From NCBI RefSeq assembly GCF_002339505.1, contig NZ_DDJO01000017.1:47924-111923 (forward strand): a stretch of DNA of 64,000 nucleotides, in the 5' to 3' direction. How positions within the stretch are numbered: position 1 is the first letter of the stretch; each line of letters opens with the position of its first letter. The notes beneath the pieces were generated by a model. The model was not told the origin of the DNA. It saw nothing but the letters and a program-made list of their open reading frames with translations, and ran no database searches. Source of the DNA: Corynebacterium sp. UBA2622. GTDB taxonomy: Bacteria; Actinomycetota; Actinomycetes; Mycobacteriales; Mycobacteriaceae. Shown here piece by piece: positions 1 through 8,789 of the stretch. Position numbers and translations under genes: made by a program.

Positions 1-19
1 GCTTTCTCGTGTTCCGGGG

Positions 20-1105
20 TTAGTTCTCCGTGGGGACGGGGCCGCCGGACACCTGGCGGTAGGCGAAGGCCGTCGCCAGCAGCGAGGCGGGCGCGACCAC
101 GATCAGGCCGAGGCCGAAGATCAGAAGGCCGACCACGGAGACGACGAGGCTGATGAGGGAGAACAGCAGCAGCTGGCCGTAGTTGCGCGCGCCGGCGGAA
201 AAGCCCTCGCCGATCGAGCCGCTGAAGTCCGCGGCGTTGTCCGCCGCGTACCAGGCGGGGAAGACGAAGAGCGGCCCGACGAAGAACATCACCAGCGAGG
301 TCAGGCCGATGATCTTGGCCACGGGACCGAGGACCGCGAGCATCGCGTCCATGTCCTCGTCGGACAGGTTTTCCGTGTCGGGGAGATCCAGGCCGTCGAG
401 CGTCGCGGCGAGCGAATCCCCGAAGAGCATCATCGAGAGGAAGAAGACGACGATGCCGATCAGCACCGCGATGGCCCCGGTGGCGATGAGCGTCCCCAGC
501 GTCACGCCGTAGCGCGGCGCGCTGAAGCCCGTGAAGTTCCAGCGCTTCTTCAGGGTGCTCATCAGGGCGAAGGAGTAGAGCACCGGGTAGAGGAAGAGGA
601 GCGCGAAGCTCGCGAGGTTGCCCAGCAGCGGGACAAGGAGGGAGAGCAGCCCCAGGCCGAACACCATGACGAGGCCGTAGGTGATCCACACCTTCGGGTT
701 GGCGAAGGTGGCCCTGAATCCGAAGCCCCACGCCTGCATGGCGTTCATCTTGCCGGTGCCCTTGTGGTGGTACCAGCCGTTCGTGGCGGGGTCGTTCACC
801 GGGTGCGGCTGCATGCCGTCCCCGTACGTCCCGTCGACGAGCCGGGTGCCGTGGTAAGCGAGGGCGCCCTCACCCGGGTACGCACCCTGCTGCGCTGCGG
901 CGTAACCGTCGGCCCCGTAGTAACCGGGGGACGCGTACCCGTCACCGCCGAAACCGTACGGCTGCTGGCCATAGGGCTCCTGGCCGTACGGCTGCTGGGC
1001 GTAGAGTTCCTGGCCGTACCCACCCTGCCCGTGGGCGTTGCCGGGGTTGTTGAAGTTCGGGTCGTCCTCCGGGTGGCCGGATCCCCCGTTGTAGCGACTA
1101 GTCAT
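20..1105 (-). CDS. Membrane protein with Gly/Tyr/Gln-rich N-terminal tail
   Basis: The product is 361 aa. Residues 1-110 are low-complexity, with repeated short GYGQ and PYGQ units. From about residue 140 there are five or six hydrophobic segments, including a long run near VFGLGLLSLLVPLLGNLASF and a C-terminal pair. This looks like an actinobacterial integral membrane protein with a disordered cytoplasmic tail; I do not recognise a catalytic motif. I chose the ATG at 1105, which follows an AAAGG ribosome-binding site, over an upstream in-frame ATG at 1159 that would add 18 cysteine-containing residues unlike the rest. It is downstream of, and on the same strand as, the vanZ-like gene and leuS, but a gap of about 80 bp makes co-transcription uncertain. 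Function unknown. Confidence 0.75.
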   Translation of the reverse strand: MTSRYNGGSGHPEDDPNFNNPGNAHGQGGYGQELYAQQPYGQEPYGQQPYGFGGDGYASPGYYGADGYAAAQQGAYPGEGALAYHGTRLVDGTYGDGMQPHPVNDPATNGWYHHKGTGKMNAMQAWGFGFRATFANPKVWITYGLVMVFGLGLLSLLVPLLGNLASFALLFLYPVLYSFALMSTLKKRWNFTGFSAPRYGVTLGTLIATGAIAVLIGIVVFFLSMMLFGDSLAATLDGLDLPDTENLSDEDMDAMLAVLGPVAKIIGLTSLVMFFVGPLFVFPAWYAADNAADFSGSIGEGFSAGARNYGQLLLFSLISLVVSVVGLLIFGLGLIVVAPASLLATAFAYRQVSGGPVPTEN

Positions 1106-1184
1106 GTGTTTTACCTTTGTGCGACAGCATGGACACTCCGATGGTATCAGCGCGTCCAACCCCCGGCCGGGGTGTTTGCCCCGC

Positions 1185-1703
1185 TCAGTAAACCTCGCGG
1201 ACCTTGGATGGGTCGCCGAGGCGCTCCCCCGCGAGCACGAGCCCCGCGAAGACGAGGGCGACGGCGTAGCCCAGGGTCACCCACAGCGGGTGGAGGCGGG
1301 GGCCAGTGAGCTTGGCGACGCCCACCCCCAGCGCCGCCCCCAGCGTGTTCATGATCAGGTCGTCGATGTCGCTGAGCCCGAGGGCGAAGACGTACTGGCC
1401 CACCTCCATGGCCAGGCTGAACAGGGCCGCGAAGGCGATGGCCCACCCGGCGCGCCCGAAGACCACCCAGGCCAGAATGCCGACGGGGACGAAGAAGGCG
1501 ATGTTGCCGCCGTACCCGAAGACGGGTGCGAAGACGGACTGGGCGTCCGCGAGCTCGTGGAAGGGCACGAGCGAGAGCCCGCGGCGCGACTGGTTCGCGG
1601 GGTCCCAGAGGTAGCCGATGCGGTAGAAGGACTTGAGCATGGTCAGCGCCACGACCACGCAGCCGTAGGCCGCGAGTGACCCGGCCGCGGCGCCCCTGGG
1701 CAT
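1185..1703 (-). CDS. VanZ-like family membrane protein
   Basis: The product is 172 aa with four or five hydrophobic segments. VanZ family hallmarks are visible: a conserved NIAFFVPVG segment, then SLAMEVGQYVF, then the acidic SDIDDLIMNTLGAALG stretch leading into a transmembrane helix. The family is named after the teicoplanin-resistance accessory protein VanZ, but most chromosomal members have no proven role and this one should not be read as a resistance gene. Its ATG overlaps the TAA stop of leuS by one base (TAATG), so translation is probably coupled to leuS. The start is fixed by that overlap. Confidence 0.8.
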   Translation of the reverse strand: MPRGAAAGSLAAYGCVVVALTMLKSFYRIGYLWDPANQSRRGLSLVPFHELADAQSVFAPVFGYGGNIAFFVPVGILAWVVFGRAGWAIAFAALFSLAMEVGQYVFALGLSDIDDLIMNTLGAALGVGVAKLTGPRLHPLWVTLGYAVALVFAGLVLAGERLGDPSKVREVY

Positions 1704-4543
1704 TACTTGACCACCAGGTTGACCATGCGGCCCGGGACCACGATCACCTTGACCACGTTCTTGCCGTCGGTGAGCTCGGCCACGCGGGCGTCGCCAAGCG
1801 CGAGCTTCTCGATGTCCTCCTTGGAGGCGTCTGCGGGCACGTTGACGCGGGCGCGGACCTTGCCGCTGATCTGAACGGGGATCTCGACGGTGTCGTCGAC
1901 GAGCAGAGCCGGGTCGAAGGAGGGGAAGGGCTCGAAGGTGACGGTGTCCGCGTGGCCGAGCTTGCGCCACAGCTCCTCCGCGATGTGCGGGGCGAGCGGG
2001 GAGACCATCTGCACCAGCGGCTCGACGGCGGCGCGGGGGACGGTGCCGGAGTACGTCTTGGTCAGGTAGTTGACGTACTCGATGAGCTTGGCCACCACGG
2101 TGTTGTCGCGCAGGTTCTCGTAGTCCTCGCGCACGCCGGCGATGGTGCGGTGCAGCTGCTTGGCGTCCTCGGCGGAGAGCTCGGCATCCGCCGCGCGGAT
2201 CTCCCCGGTCTCCTCGTCGACCACCAGGCGCCAGAGGCGCTGCAGGAAGCGGTGCGCCCCGACGACGTCCTTGGTGGCCCAGGGCCGCGAGGTGTCCAGG
2301 GGGCCCATGGCCATCTCGTAGACGCGGAGGGTGTCGGCGCCGTAGTCGTGGGCGATGTCGTCGGGAGCGACGGCGTTCTTCAGGGACTTGCCCATCTTGC
2401 CGTACTCCTGGCTGACCTCCTCGCCGTCGTGGAAGAACTTGCCGTCCTTTTCCTCCACCTCGGCGGCCGGGACGTACACGCCGCGCGAATCGGTGTAGGC
2501 GAAGGCCTGGATGTAACCCTGGTTGTAGAGGCGGCGGTAGGGCTCCGGGGAGGTGACGAATCCGAGGTCGAAGAGCACCTTGTGCCAAAAACGCGAGTAG
2601 AGCAGGTGCAGCACCGCGTGCTCGACGCCGCCGACGTAGAGGTCGACGCCGCCCGGGTCGTTGGCGGAGCGCGGGCCCGTCCAGTAGCGCTCGTTCTCGA
2701 TGTTGCAGAACTCGTCGTTGTTGGTCGGATCGATGTAACGCAGCTGGTACCAGGAGGACCCTGCCCACTGCGGCATGACGTTGGTGTCGCGCCAGTACTT
2801 CTTCGTGCCCTCACCGAGGTCCAGCTCCACCTCAACCCAGTCGGTGACCTTGGCCAGCGGGGGAGCGGGCTCGGAGTCCGCGTCGTCCGGGTCGTGGGAG
2901 ACGGGGTTGTAGTCCTCCACCTGCGGCAGCTCGACGGGCAGCATGTCCTCGGGCAGGCTGTGGGCCTGGCCGTTCTCGTCGTAGACGATGGGGAAGGGCT
3001 CGCCCCAGTAGCGCTGGCGGGCGAAGAGCCAGTCGCGCAGCTTGTACTGGACCTTCTCCACACCGGCTTCCTCCTCGGCAAGCCAAGCGATCGCCTTCTC
3101 GATCGCCTCCTCCTTGCCCAGGCCGTTCAGGTCCAGGCCGGAGGCGTTAGCGGAGTTGATGTGGGGCCCGTCGCCGGTGAAGGCGGCCTCGGTGGTGTCC
3201 CCACCCTCAAGGACGGGGACGACGGGCAGGCCGAAGGCGGTGGCGAACTCGTGGTCGCGCTCGTCGTGGGCAGGCACGGCCATGATCGCGCCGGTGCCGT
3301 AGCCGGTGAGCACGTAGTCGGCGATGAAGACCGGCACCTTGTCGCCGTTGACGGGGTTCGTGGCCCAGGAGCCGAGGAACACGCCCGTCTTTTCCTTGTT
3401 CTCCTGGCGCTCCACGTCGGACTTCGCGGCGATGGAGGCGCGGTAGGCGGCCACGGCGGCGGCCGGGGTGTCCTCCCCGCCGGTCCAGCGCGCGTCGACG
3501 CCCCCGGGGTACGCGTCGGCGACTAGTGCGTCGACAAGCTCGTGCTCGGGGGCGAGCACGACGTAGGACGCACCGAAGAGCGTGTCCGGGCGGGTGGTGA
3601 AGACCTCGATGTCGCCGGCGTTCGTGCCGAAGGCGACCTGCGCGCCGCGCGAGCGGCCGATCCAGTTGCGCTGCATGGACTTGACCTTCTCCGGCCAGTC
3701 GAGAAGCTCGAGGTCGTCGAGGAGGCGGTCCGAGTAGGCGGTGATGCGCATCATCCACTGGCGCAGGCGCTTGCGGAAGACGGGGTAGTTGCCGCGCTCG
3801 GAGCGCCCGTCGGCGGTGACCTCCTCGTTGGCCAGCACGGTGCCCAGGCCGGGGCACCAATTGACCATTGAGTCGGAGAGGTAGACCAGGCGGAACTCGT
3901 CGATCGCCCTGTGCTTTTCCTCGGTGGTCAGCGAGAGGAAGGGGCGACCGTCCTTGCAGGTGCGCGCGCCCGTCATGAGCTCGCGGACGAGGTCCTCGAT
4001 CGGGCGGGCCTTCTGCAGGTCCTCGTCGAACCAGGCGTTGTAGATCTGCAGGAAGATCCACTGGGTCCAGCGGTAGAACTCGGGGTCGGTGGTGGCCACG
4101 GAGCGGCGGCGGTCGTGGCCCAGGCCCAGCAGGTCGAGCTGGCGCCGCATGTTCGCGATGTTGGCCTCGGTGGTCGTGCGCGGGTGCGTGCCGGTCTGGA
4201 TGGCGTACTGCTCGGCGGGCAGGCCGAAGGCGTCATAGCCCAGGGTGTGCAGGACGTTCTTGCCCAGCATGCGGTTGTAGCGCGCGAACACGTCCGTGGC
4301 GATGTAACCCAGCGGGTGACCGACGTGCAGGCCGGCACCCGAGGGGTAGGGGAACATGTCCTGGACGTTGAGCTTGTCCTCCGGGAGGGGCTCACCGGTG
4401 GCAAGGTCCCCGACCGGGTTCGGGGCGTTGAAGGTGCCGTGGTCAGCCCAGTAGCGCTGCCACTTCTGCTCGATCTCGTTGGCCAGCTCCGCGGTGTAGC
4501 GGTGCGCTGGCGCCCCGGCGCCGTTCGTCCTCGCGTTAGTCAT
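1703..4543 (-). CDS. leuS: Leucyl-tRNA synthetase
   Basis: The product is 946 aa, a class I aminoacyl-tRNA synthetase that charges tRNA-Leu in the cytoplasm. The HIGH-type motif is HVGH near residue 73. The connective-peptide (editing) region contains TRPDTLFGASY and GYGTGAIMAVPAHDERD, the latter holding the conserved editing-site aspartate. The second ATP signature is KMGKS near residue 717 instead of KMSKS. The length matches actinobacterial LeuS proteins, which are longer than the roughly 860 aa E. coli enzyme. A -10-like TACACT lies about 8 nt upstream of the ATG at 4543, with no ribosome-binding site, so the mRNA may be leaderless. The vanZ-like gene is translationally coupled at its 3' end. 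Confidence 0.97.
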   Translation of the reverse strand: MTNARTNGAGAPAHRYTAELANEIEQKWQRYWADHGTFNAPNPVGDLATGEPLPEDKLNVQDMFPYPSGAGLHVGHPLGYIATDVFARYNRMLGKNVLHTLGYDAFGLPAEQYAIQTGTHPRTTTEANIANMRRQLDLLGLGHDRRRSVATTDPEFYRWTQWIFLQIYNAWFDEDLQKARPIEDLVRELMTGARTCKDGRPFLSLTTEEKHRAIDEFRLVYLSDSMVNWCPGLGTVLANEEVTADGRSERGNYPVFRKRLRQWMMRITAYSDRLLDDLELLDWPEKVKSMQRNWIGRSRGAQVAFGTNAGDIEVFTTRPDTLFGASYVVLAPEHELVDALVADAYPGGVDARWTGGEDTPAAAVAAYRASIAAKSDVERQENKEKTGVFLGSWATNPVNGDKVPVFIADYVLTGYGTGAIMAVPAHDERDHEFATAFGLPVVPVLEGGDTTEAAFTGDGPHINSANASGLDLNGLGKEEAIEKAIAWLAEEEAGVEKVQYKLRDWLFARQRYWGEPFPIVYDENGQAHSLPEDMLPVELPQVEDYNPVSHDPDDADSEPAPPLAKVTDWVEVELDLGEGTKKYWRDTNVMPQWAGSSWYQLRYIDPTNNDEFCNIENERYWTGPRSANDPGGVDLYVGGVEHAVLHLLYSRFWHKVLFDLGFVTSPEPYRRLYNQGYIQAFAYTDSRGVYVPAAEVEEKDGKFFHDGEEVSQEYGKMGKSLKNAVAPDDIAHDYGADTLRVYEMAMGPLDTSRPWATKDVVGAHRFLQRLWRLVVDEETGEIRAADAELSAEDAKQLHRTIAGVREDYENLRDNTVVAKLIEYVNYLTKTYSGTVPRAAVEPLVQMVSPLAPHIAEELWRKLGHADTVTFEPFPSFDPALLVDDTVEIPVQISGKVRARVNVPADASKEDIEKLALGDARVAELTDGKNVVKVIVVPGRMVNLVVK

Positions 4544-4598
4544 GGTTAGACAGTGTAGTGGGGCGCCGGGTGGGCCGGACACGCCCGCCGGGGGCGGG

Positions 4599-5138
4599 CT
4601 AGCCGATCGCCGCGGCGTCCCGGCTCCGGGTGGCTGCCGGCACCACGGCCTCCGTCTCCCGCAGCCACTGCGCGGCGTCGCGCACGATCTTCTGCACCGG
4701 GTCGGCGACGTCGAAGGCCCGGCCGAACTCGTCCTGCTGAAGCGGCTGGAGGGTGGCGAACTGGCTCTCCAGCAGCGCCGGGGGCATGAAGTGGCCGGGG
4801 CGGTGGAGCATGCGCTCGTAGAGCAGCTCGAAGGAGCCTGTGAGGTGCACGAACGCGACATCCGGGCAGTAGAGGCGGATGAGGTCGCGGTAGGACCGCT
4901 TGAGGGCGGAGCACCCGATCACGAGCCCGCCCGGCGCGGCCGCCAGGTGCTGGCCCACGGCTTTGAGCCAGGGCGCTCGGTCGGCGTCGTCAAGCGGCTG
5001 GCCCGACGCCATCTTCTCCACGTTCTCGCGCGGGTGGAGGTCGTCACCGTCGAGGAAATCCATCCCCAGGGCGGCCGCGAGCGCCATGCCCACGGTGGTC
5101 TTGCCGCAGCCGGACACCCCCATGACAACGATGTTCAT
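4599..5138 (-). CDS. gntK: Gluconokinase
   Basis: The product is 179 aa, a P-loop kinase that phosphorylates D-gluconate to 6-phosphogluconate, feeding the pentose phosphate pathway. The Walker A motif GVSGCGKTT is at residues 7-15, followed by the GntK-type FLDGDDLHP stretch and later IGCSALKRSYRDLIR and PGHFMPPALLESQF, all typical of bacterial GntK. The length is usual for the family. The start at 5138 is supported by an AGGAG site 8-9 nt upstream; an upstream in-frame ATG at 5177 is less likely. The 79 bp between this gene and dhaKL are AT-rich and probably hold its promoter. Confidence 0.93.
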   Translation of the reverse strand: MNIVVMGVSGCGKTTVGMALAAALGMDFLDGDDLHPRENVEKMASGQPLDDADRAPWLKAVGQHLAAAPGGLVIGCSALKRSYRDLIRLYCPDVAFVHLTGSFELLYERMLHRPGHFMPPALLESQFATLQPLQQDEFGRAFDVADPVQKIVRDAAQWLRETEAVVPAATRSRDAAAIG

Positions 5139-5217
5139 TGTGGCTCTCCTATGTGTCGGAAGGTGATTACCCCCCACCCTAATAGCCGGTCACATTTATT
5201 TGAATAGTTATTTCCGA

Positions 5218-6942
5218 TTAGCGGGGGGAGGCACCCCCGAACTGACGGAAGGAATCCACACCCCCCGAACCGCCGAAGAGCCACGTCACCAGGATCGCGC
5301 CGGGGTCCGGGACGTCCTTCGTCGAATCCCCCAGGTAGGAGGCCCGTCCCTTGCGCGCCGAGAGCTCGCGGGTTGCCCGCACTCCCTCCTCCGCCGCCTC
5401 GCGCGCCGCGGCCAGGGCGTCCTCCACCGGGGCGGAGGCATCAAGCTTTGCGACGGCCTGCGCCGCCGGGTACAGGGCATCCACCATCGTCTTGTCGCCG
5501 TACTCCGCCCCGCCCAGCTCATGGATCGCCTCGTAGGCGTTGCCCAGGCCCGCGGCGAGGGAGCCGGTGGCTAGGTTTCCCTCGGCGGCGTTGGACAGCT
5601 CCGTGAACAACGTGCCGAACACCGCGCCCGACGTTCCCCCCGAGCGCACCAGGCAGCGGTGCGCCAGGCCTTCGAGCACATCGTGATCCGCCCCGTGCAG
5701 CGGGAGGTCGATATCGCCGAAGGCGGCGTGGATGTTGGCGCCGAAGTCCCCGTCACCGGCAACGCGGTCGAGCTCCGTGAGGTCATCCACGCCCGCCTGT
5801 GCCCGGCGGATGAAGTCGCTCAGCCAGGTGTTGTCCGCGCCATCTGCGGGGAGTTTGTCCTCGAAGCTCATCTCCGCCGGGGCGTAGGCGGACTCCACCC
5901 CGATGACGGTGGGCCAGGCCGGGGCGGAGGTGGGGGCGTTGAGAAGCTCGGCGATCTCGTCGTTGCACCGCGCGAGGGTGAGGGAGACCCCGTGCATGTT
6001 CACTGAGGTGACGAAGGTGCCGTTGAGGCTGCGGCGCACGCGGATGCCGCGCTCGGCCAGCCAAGTGAGCACCTCGCCGAAGATGAGGTGGATCTCGAGC
6101 AGCGTCGTCCCGCCGAGGCCGTTGGTCAGGCAAACGACCTCGTCACCGTCGGACAGTCCAAGGGCCTCGACGATGCGCGGGAGGATGGCCTCGACGATGT
6201 CGCGGGCGGATGTGATCTTCTCGCGGGCCACGCCGCGCTCGCCGTGGATGCCCACGCCAACCTCCATGTCCCCGCTGTCGAGGTCGAAGGTGTCCCGGCC
6301 CGAGGTGGGCAGGTAACCCGGCGCGAGGGCGACGGCCATGCTGCGGGAGTTGTCGGCGACCCACTGGGCAATCGCGCGCACGCCCTCGAGGTCATCGCCG
6401 CGCTGGGCAGCGGCACCGGCAACCTTCTCCACCAGGATGGTGGCTGCGGTGCCGCGGCGGCCCGGTCCGTCGTCGTTGCCGGTGCCCTCGGTCTCGGTGG
6501 CGATGTCCTCCTTGACCACCACCGTCGCGGTCTCCACCTCGGGGTTCATCCTCCGGGCGACGGAGAAGTTCATCACGTCGCCGGTGTAGTTCTTCACCAC
6601 GTGCAGCACGCCGCGGCCCTGGTCCGCCCACTTCGTCGCCTCCGCGATCTGGACGGCGTTGGGGGAGGTGAACAGGTGCCCCGGGCAGGCCGCCGCGAGC
6701 ATTCCGCGGCCGATGAATCCGCTGTGCATCGGCTCGTGGCCCGATCCGCCGCCCGAGATGACGGCCACCGCGGGATCTCCATCGGCGGTGACGACGGGGG
6801 AGGCCTGGTGGATGAAACCGGAGGGGTTCCACTCGGCATCCGGGTGGGCGGCGACGGTTCCCCCGATCGCCTCCGCGGAGAAGTCGTGGGGTGCGTTGCG
6901 GAAGGAGCGGAGGGACGGGGAGGACTGTGCTGGCTCGGACAT
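5218..6942 (-). CDS. dhaK: ATP-dependent dihydroxyacetone kinase (DhaK-DhaL fusion)
   Basis: The product is 574 aa and joins a DhaK substrate-binding domain (about residues 1-340) to a DhaL nucleotide-binding domain (about 365-574), the single-chain architecture of ATP-using dihydroxyacetone kinases rather than the PTS-dependent three-subunit type. Visible motifs are SGGGSGHEPMHSGF and GVGIHGERG near residue 232, whose histidine forms the covalent link to dihydroxyacetone in the family. The DhaL domain has AGDGDFGAN near residue 397 for Mg-ATP. The product DHAP enters glycolysis. The gene diverges from glycerol dehydrogenase at 7119. The ATG at 6942 has a TACCGT hexamer 7 nt upstream and no ribosome-binding site, suggesting a leaderless transcript; an in-frame GTG at 6969 is an alternative. 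Confidence 0.93.
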   Translation of the reverse strand: MSEPAQSSPSLRSFRNAPHDFSAEAIGGTVAAHPDAEWNPSGFIHQASPVVTADGDPAVAVISGGGSGHEPMHSGFIGRGMLAAACPGHLFTSPNAVQIAEATKWADQGRGVLHVVKNYTGDVMNFSVARRMNPEVETATVVVKEDIATETEGTGNDDGPGRRGTAATILVEKVAGAAAQRGDDLEGVRAIAQWVADNSRSMAVALAPGYLPTSGRDTFDLDSGDMEVGVGIHGERGVAREKITSARDIVEAILPRIVEALGLSDGDEVVCLTNGLGGTTLLEIHLIFGEVLTWLAERGIRVRRSLNGTFVTSVNMHGVSLTLARCNDEIAELLNAPTSAPAWPTVIGVESAYAPAEMSFEDKLPADGADNTWLSDFIRRAQAGVDDLTELDRVAGDGDFGANIHAAFGDIDLPLHGADHDVLEGLAHRCLVRSGGTSGAVFGTLFTELSNAAEGNLATGSLAAGLGNAYEAIHELGGAEYGDKTMVDALYPAAQAVAKLDASAPVEDALAAAREAAEEGVRATRELSARKGRASYLGDSTKDVPDPGAILVTWLFGGSGGVDSFRQFGGASPR

Positions 6943-7118
6943 GGGACCCACGGTAGTGAAACGCACCACCGACTTTCACCGCCCTCCGTTCAGGGGCCCC
7001 TCAACCTACGGTTCCACCCCCGCGGGCAGTAACGCTCCTACGGTGGGCTGGGACGCGGGGCGCCACGCAGGCGGCACCCCCGACGGACCATTGCCGCCAA
7101 CCACAAGGGAGGACCTCC

Positions 7119-8249
7119 ATGACCACGAGCCACACCCAGGACAAGATGTACACGGGCCCCTCGCGCTACGTGCAGGGCATCGACCTCATCGACCGGGCCG
7201 CGCACTACCTGGCGCCGCTCGGTTCGGTACCGCTCATCATCGCGGACGAGGTCGTGTGGGGCATTGCCGGTGAAAAGCTCCAGGCCAGCCTGCGCCGCGA
7301 CGGCATGGAGGCCACCCACCAGGTCTTCGGCGGCGAGGCGTCCATGAACGAGATCGCCCGCATCGCCGAGAGCGCGGGGGAGGGGGACACCGACGTCATC
7401 ATCGGCCTCGGTGGTGGCAAGACCATCGACACCGCCCGCGCGGTGGCGGACAGGATGGGCGCGCCCGTGGCCATCTTCCCCACAGCCGTCTCCGCCGATG
7501 CCCCCACGGCACGCGTTTCCGTCATCTACACCGACGAGGGCGTGTTCGATTCCTACCTTTTCTACGACCGCAACCCCGATCTCGTCGCCGTGGACACCCG
7601 CGTGATTGCCAACGCACCGGTTAACACCCTGCGCTCCGGACTCGGCGACGCGCTGGCCACCCTCGTCGAGGCGCGCGCCGTGAACAGGGCCGACGGGCGC
7701 CGAATGGATGATTCCTCCCGCCCCACCCTCGCGGGCCTGGCGCTGGCCGAGAAGTGCGAGGAGGTCCTCTTCGCCTACGCCCACCAGGCGCTCAAGGACA
7801 ATGAGGAGCACATCGTGTCCCCGGCGCTGGAGGCGATCTGCGAGGCGAACACGTTGCTTTCCGGGCTGGGCTTTGAAAACGGTGGCCTGGCCGCGGTCCA
7901 CGCAATCCACAACGGCTTCACCGCCCTGAAGGGCGACATCCACCACATGTCCCACGGTGAGAAGGTCGCCTTCGGCGTCGGCGTGCAGCTCATGCTCACC
8001 GCCGCCCCGCGCGAGGAGGCGGACCGCTACTTCGGCTTCCTGCAGTCCGTCGGGCTCCCGACCACCCTGGAGGAGATGCACCTGGCGGACGCCACCGAGG
8101 AGGACCTGTACAAGATCGCCGAGCTCGCGTGCTCCAGCGAGGAAACCCTGAAGCAGATGCCGGGTGAGCACACGCCGACCGACGTCGTCCAGGCGATCCG
8201 CGCGGCGGACCGCTACGCCCGGTCCTTCCGGGAGCGTGACGCCCGGTAG
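7119..8249 (+). CDS. gldA: Glycerol dehydrogenase, iron/zinc-dependent type
   Basis: The product is 376 aa, an NAD-dependent alcohol dehydrogenase of the GldA family that interconverts glycerol and dihydroxyacetone. The nucleotide-binding glycine-rich stretch GLGGGKTIDTA is near residue 105. The three metal ligands expected for GldA are seen in GLGDAL (Asp, about 177), AVHAIHNGF (His, about 260) and MSHGEKV (His, about 278). An AGGGAGG ribosome-binding site precedes the ATG. It is divergent from the dihydroxyacetone kinase across 176 bp. Together they form a two-step route glycerol -> dihydroxyacetone -> DHAP, or a route for taking up external dihydroxyacetone. Confidence 0.93.
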   Translation: MTTSHTQDKMYTGPSRYVQGIDLIDRAAHYLAPLGSVPLIIADEVVWGIAGEKLQASLRRDGMEATHQVFGGEASMNEIARIAESAGEGDTDVIIGLGGGKTIDTARAVADRMGAPVAIFPTAVSADAPTARVSVIYTDEGVFDSYLFYDRNPDLVAVDTRVIANAPVNTLRSGLGDALATLVEARAVNRADGRRMDDSSRPTLAGLALAEKCEEVLFAYAHQALKDNEEHIVSPALEAICEANTLLSGLGFENGGLAAVHAIHNGFTALKGDIHHMSHGEKVAFGVGVQLMLTAAPREEADRYFGFLQSVGLPTTLEEMHLADATEEDLYKIAELACSSEETLKQMPGEHTPTDVVQAIRAADRYARSFRERDAR

Positions 8250-8329
8250 CATCCGCGGGCGGGTCCCGGATACTTTGGCAAGGCTGCCCTTACTTTCCGG
8301 GGGCGAGCCGTGTACGGTGAACGGCAATC

Positions 8330-8740
8330 ATGAGATACCTCCACATCGCAGCCGGCATCCTCGCCGTGACCCTCGGAGCCCTGGGAGCCGTGCTCCCGCT
8401 CGTCCCGGCCACCCCATTCCTCCTGGCCGCGCTGTTCTTCTTCACGCGCAGCTCCCCGGCGCTGGAGCACAAGCTGCTGCACCACTCCGTCTTCGGCGAG
8501 TACATCACCGACTACTACATCGGCGAGCTCAGCCGGGCGCGCAAGGTGCAGATCATCGGCCTGATGTGGACCTCGATGATCATCTCGATGTTCATCGTGG
8601 GCAAGCTGTGGTTCGTGCTCATGCTCACCACCATCGCGGTCGGGGTTGCGATCCACATCGCGCTGCTCAAGCCCAACCCGGCCAGGGCGGCGAAGTTCCG
8701 CCAGCGATACGGCCGCACGCTTTACGACGTCCCCGCCTAA
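8330..8740 (+). CDS. YbaN/DUF454-family inner-membrane protein
   Basis: The product is 136 aa. The N-terminal GILAVTLGALGAVLPLVPATPFLLAALFFFTRSSP stretch is the hallmark of the DUF454 (YbaN) family, followed by a second hydrophobic pair near residues 80-110. The family is widespread but functionally uncharacterised. A TACGGT -10-like hexamer ends 11 nt before the ATG, so any 5' leader is very short. The gene converges with the TetR regulator at 8790 across 49 bp that show no clear terminator. Confidence 0.85.
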   Translation: MRYLHIAAGILAVTLGALGAVLPLVPATPFLLAALFFFTRSSPALEHKLLHHSVFGEYITDYYIGELSRARKVQIIGLMWTSMIISMFIVGKLWFVLMLTTIAVGVAIHIALLKPNPARAAKFRQRYGRTLYDVPA

Positions 8741-8789
8741 CCCGCCGGAGGCGTAAGCCCCCGCAGCCGCCAAATCCCCCCCGCCACCG

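Noticed and set aside
950..1030. Tandem repeat array or CRISPR-like repeats near 1 kb
   Set aside because: The repeats are in-frame coding units for PYGQ-type peptides in a membrane protein tail, not spaced direct repeats with unique spacers.
2380..2400. KMGKS in LeuS as a broken KMSKS motif
   Set aside because: The Gly variant is, to my knowledge, common in actinobacterial LeuS, and the rest of the enzyme is intact, so it is not a sign of inactivation.
1676..3526. 616-codon + strand open frame opposite leuS
   Set aside because: Antisense shadow of leuS; the leuS frame holds the synthetase signatures.
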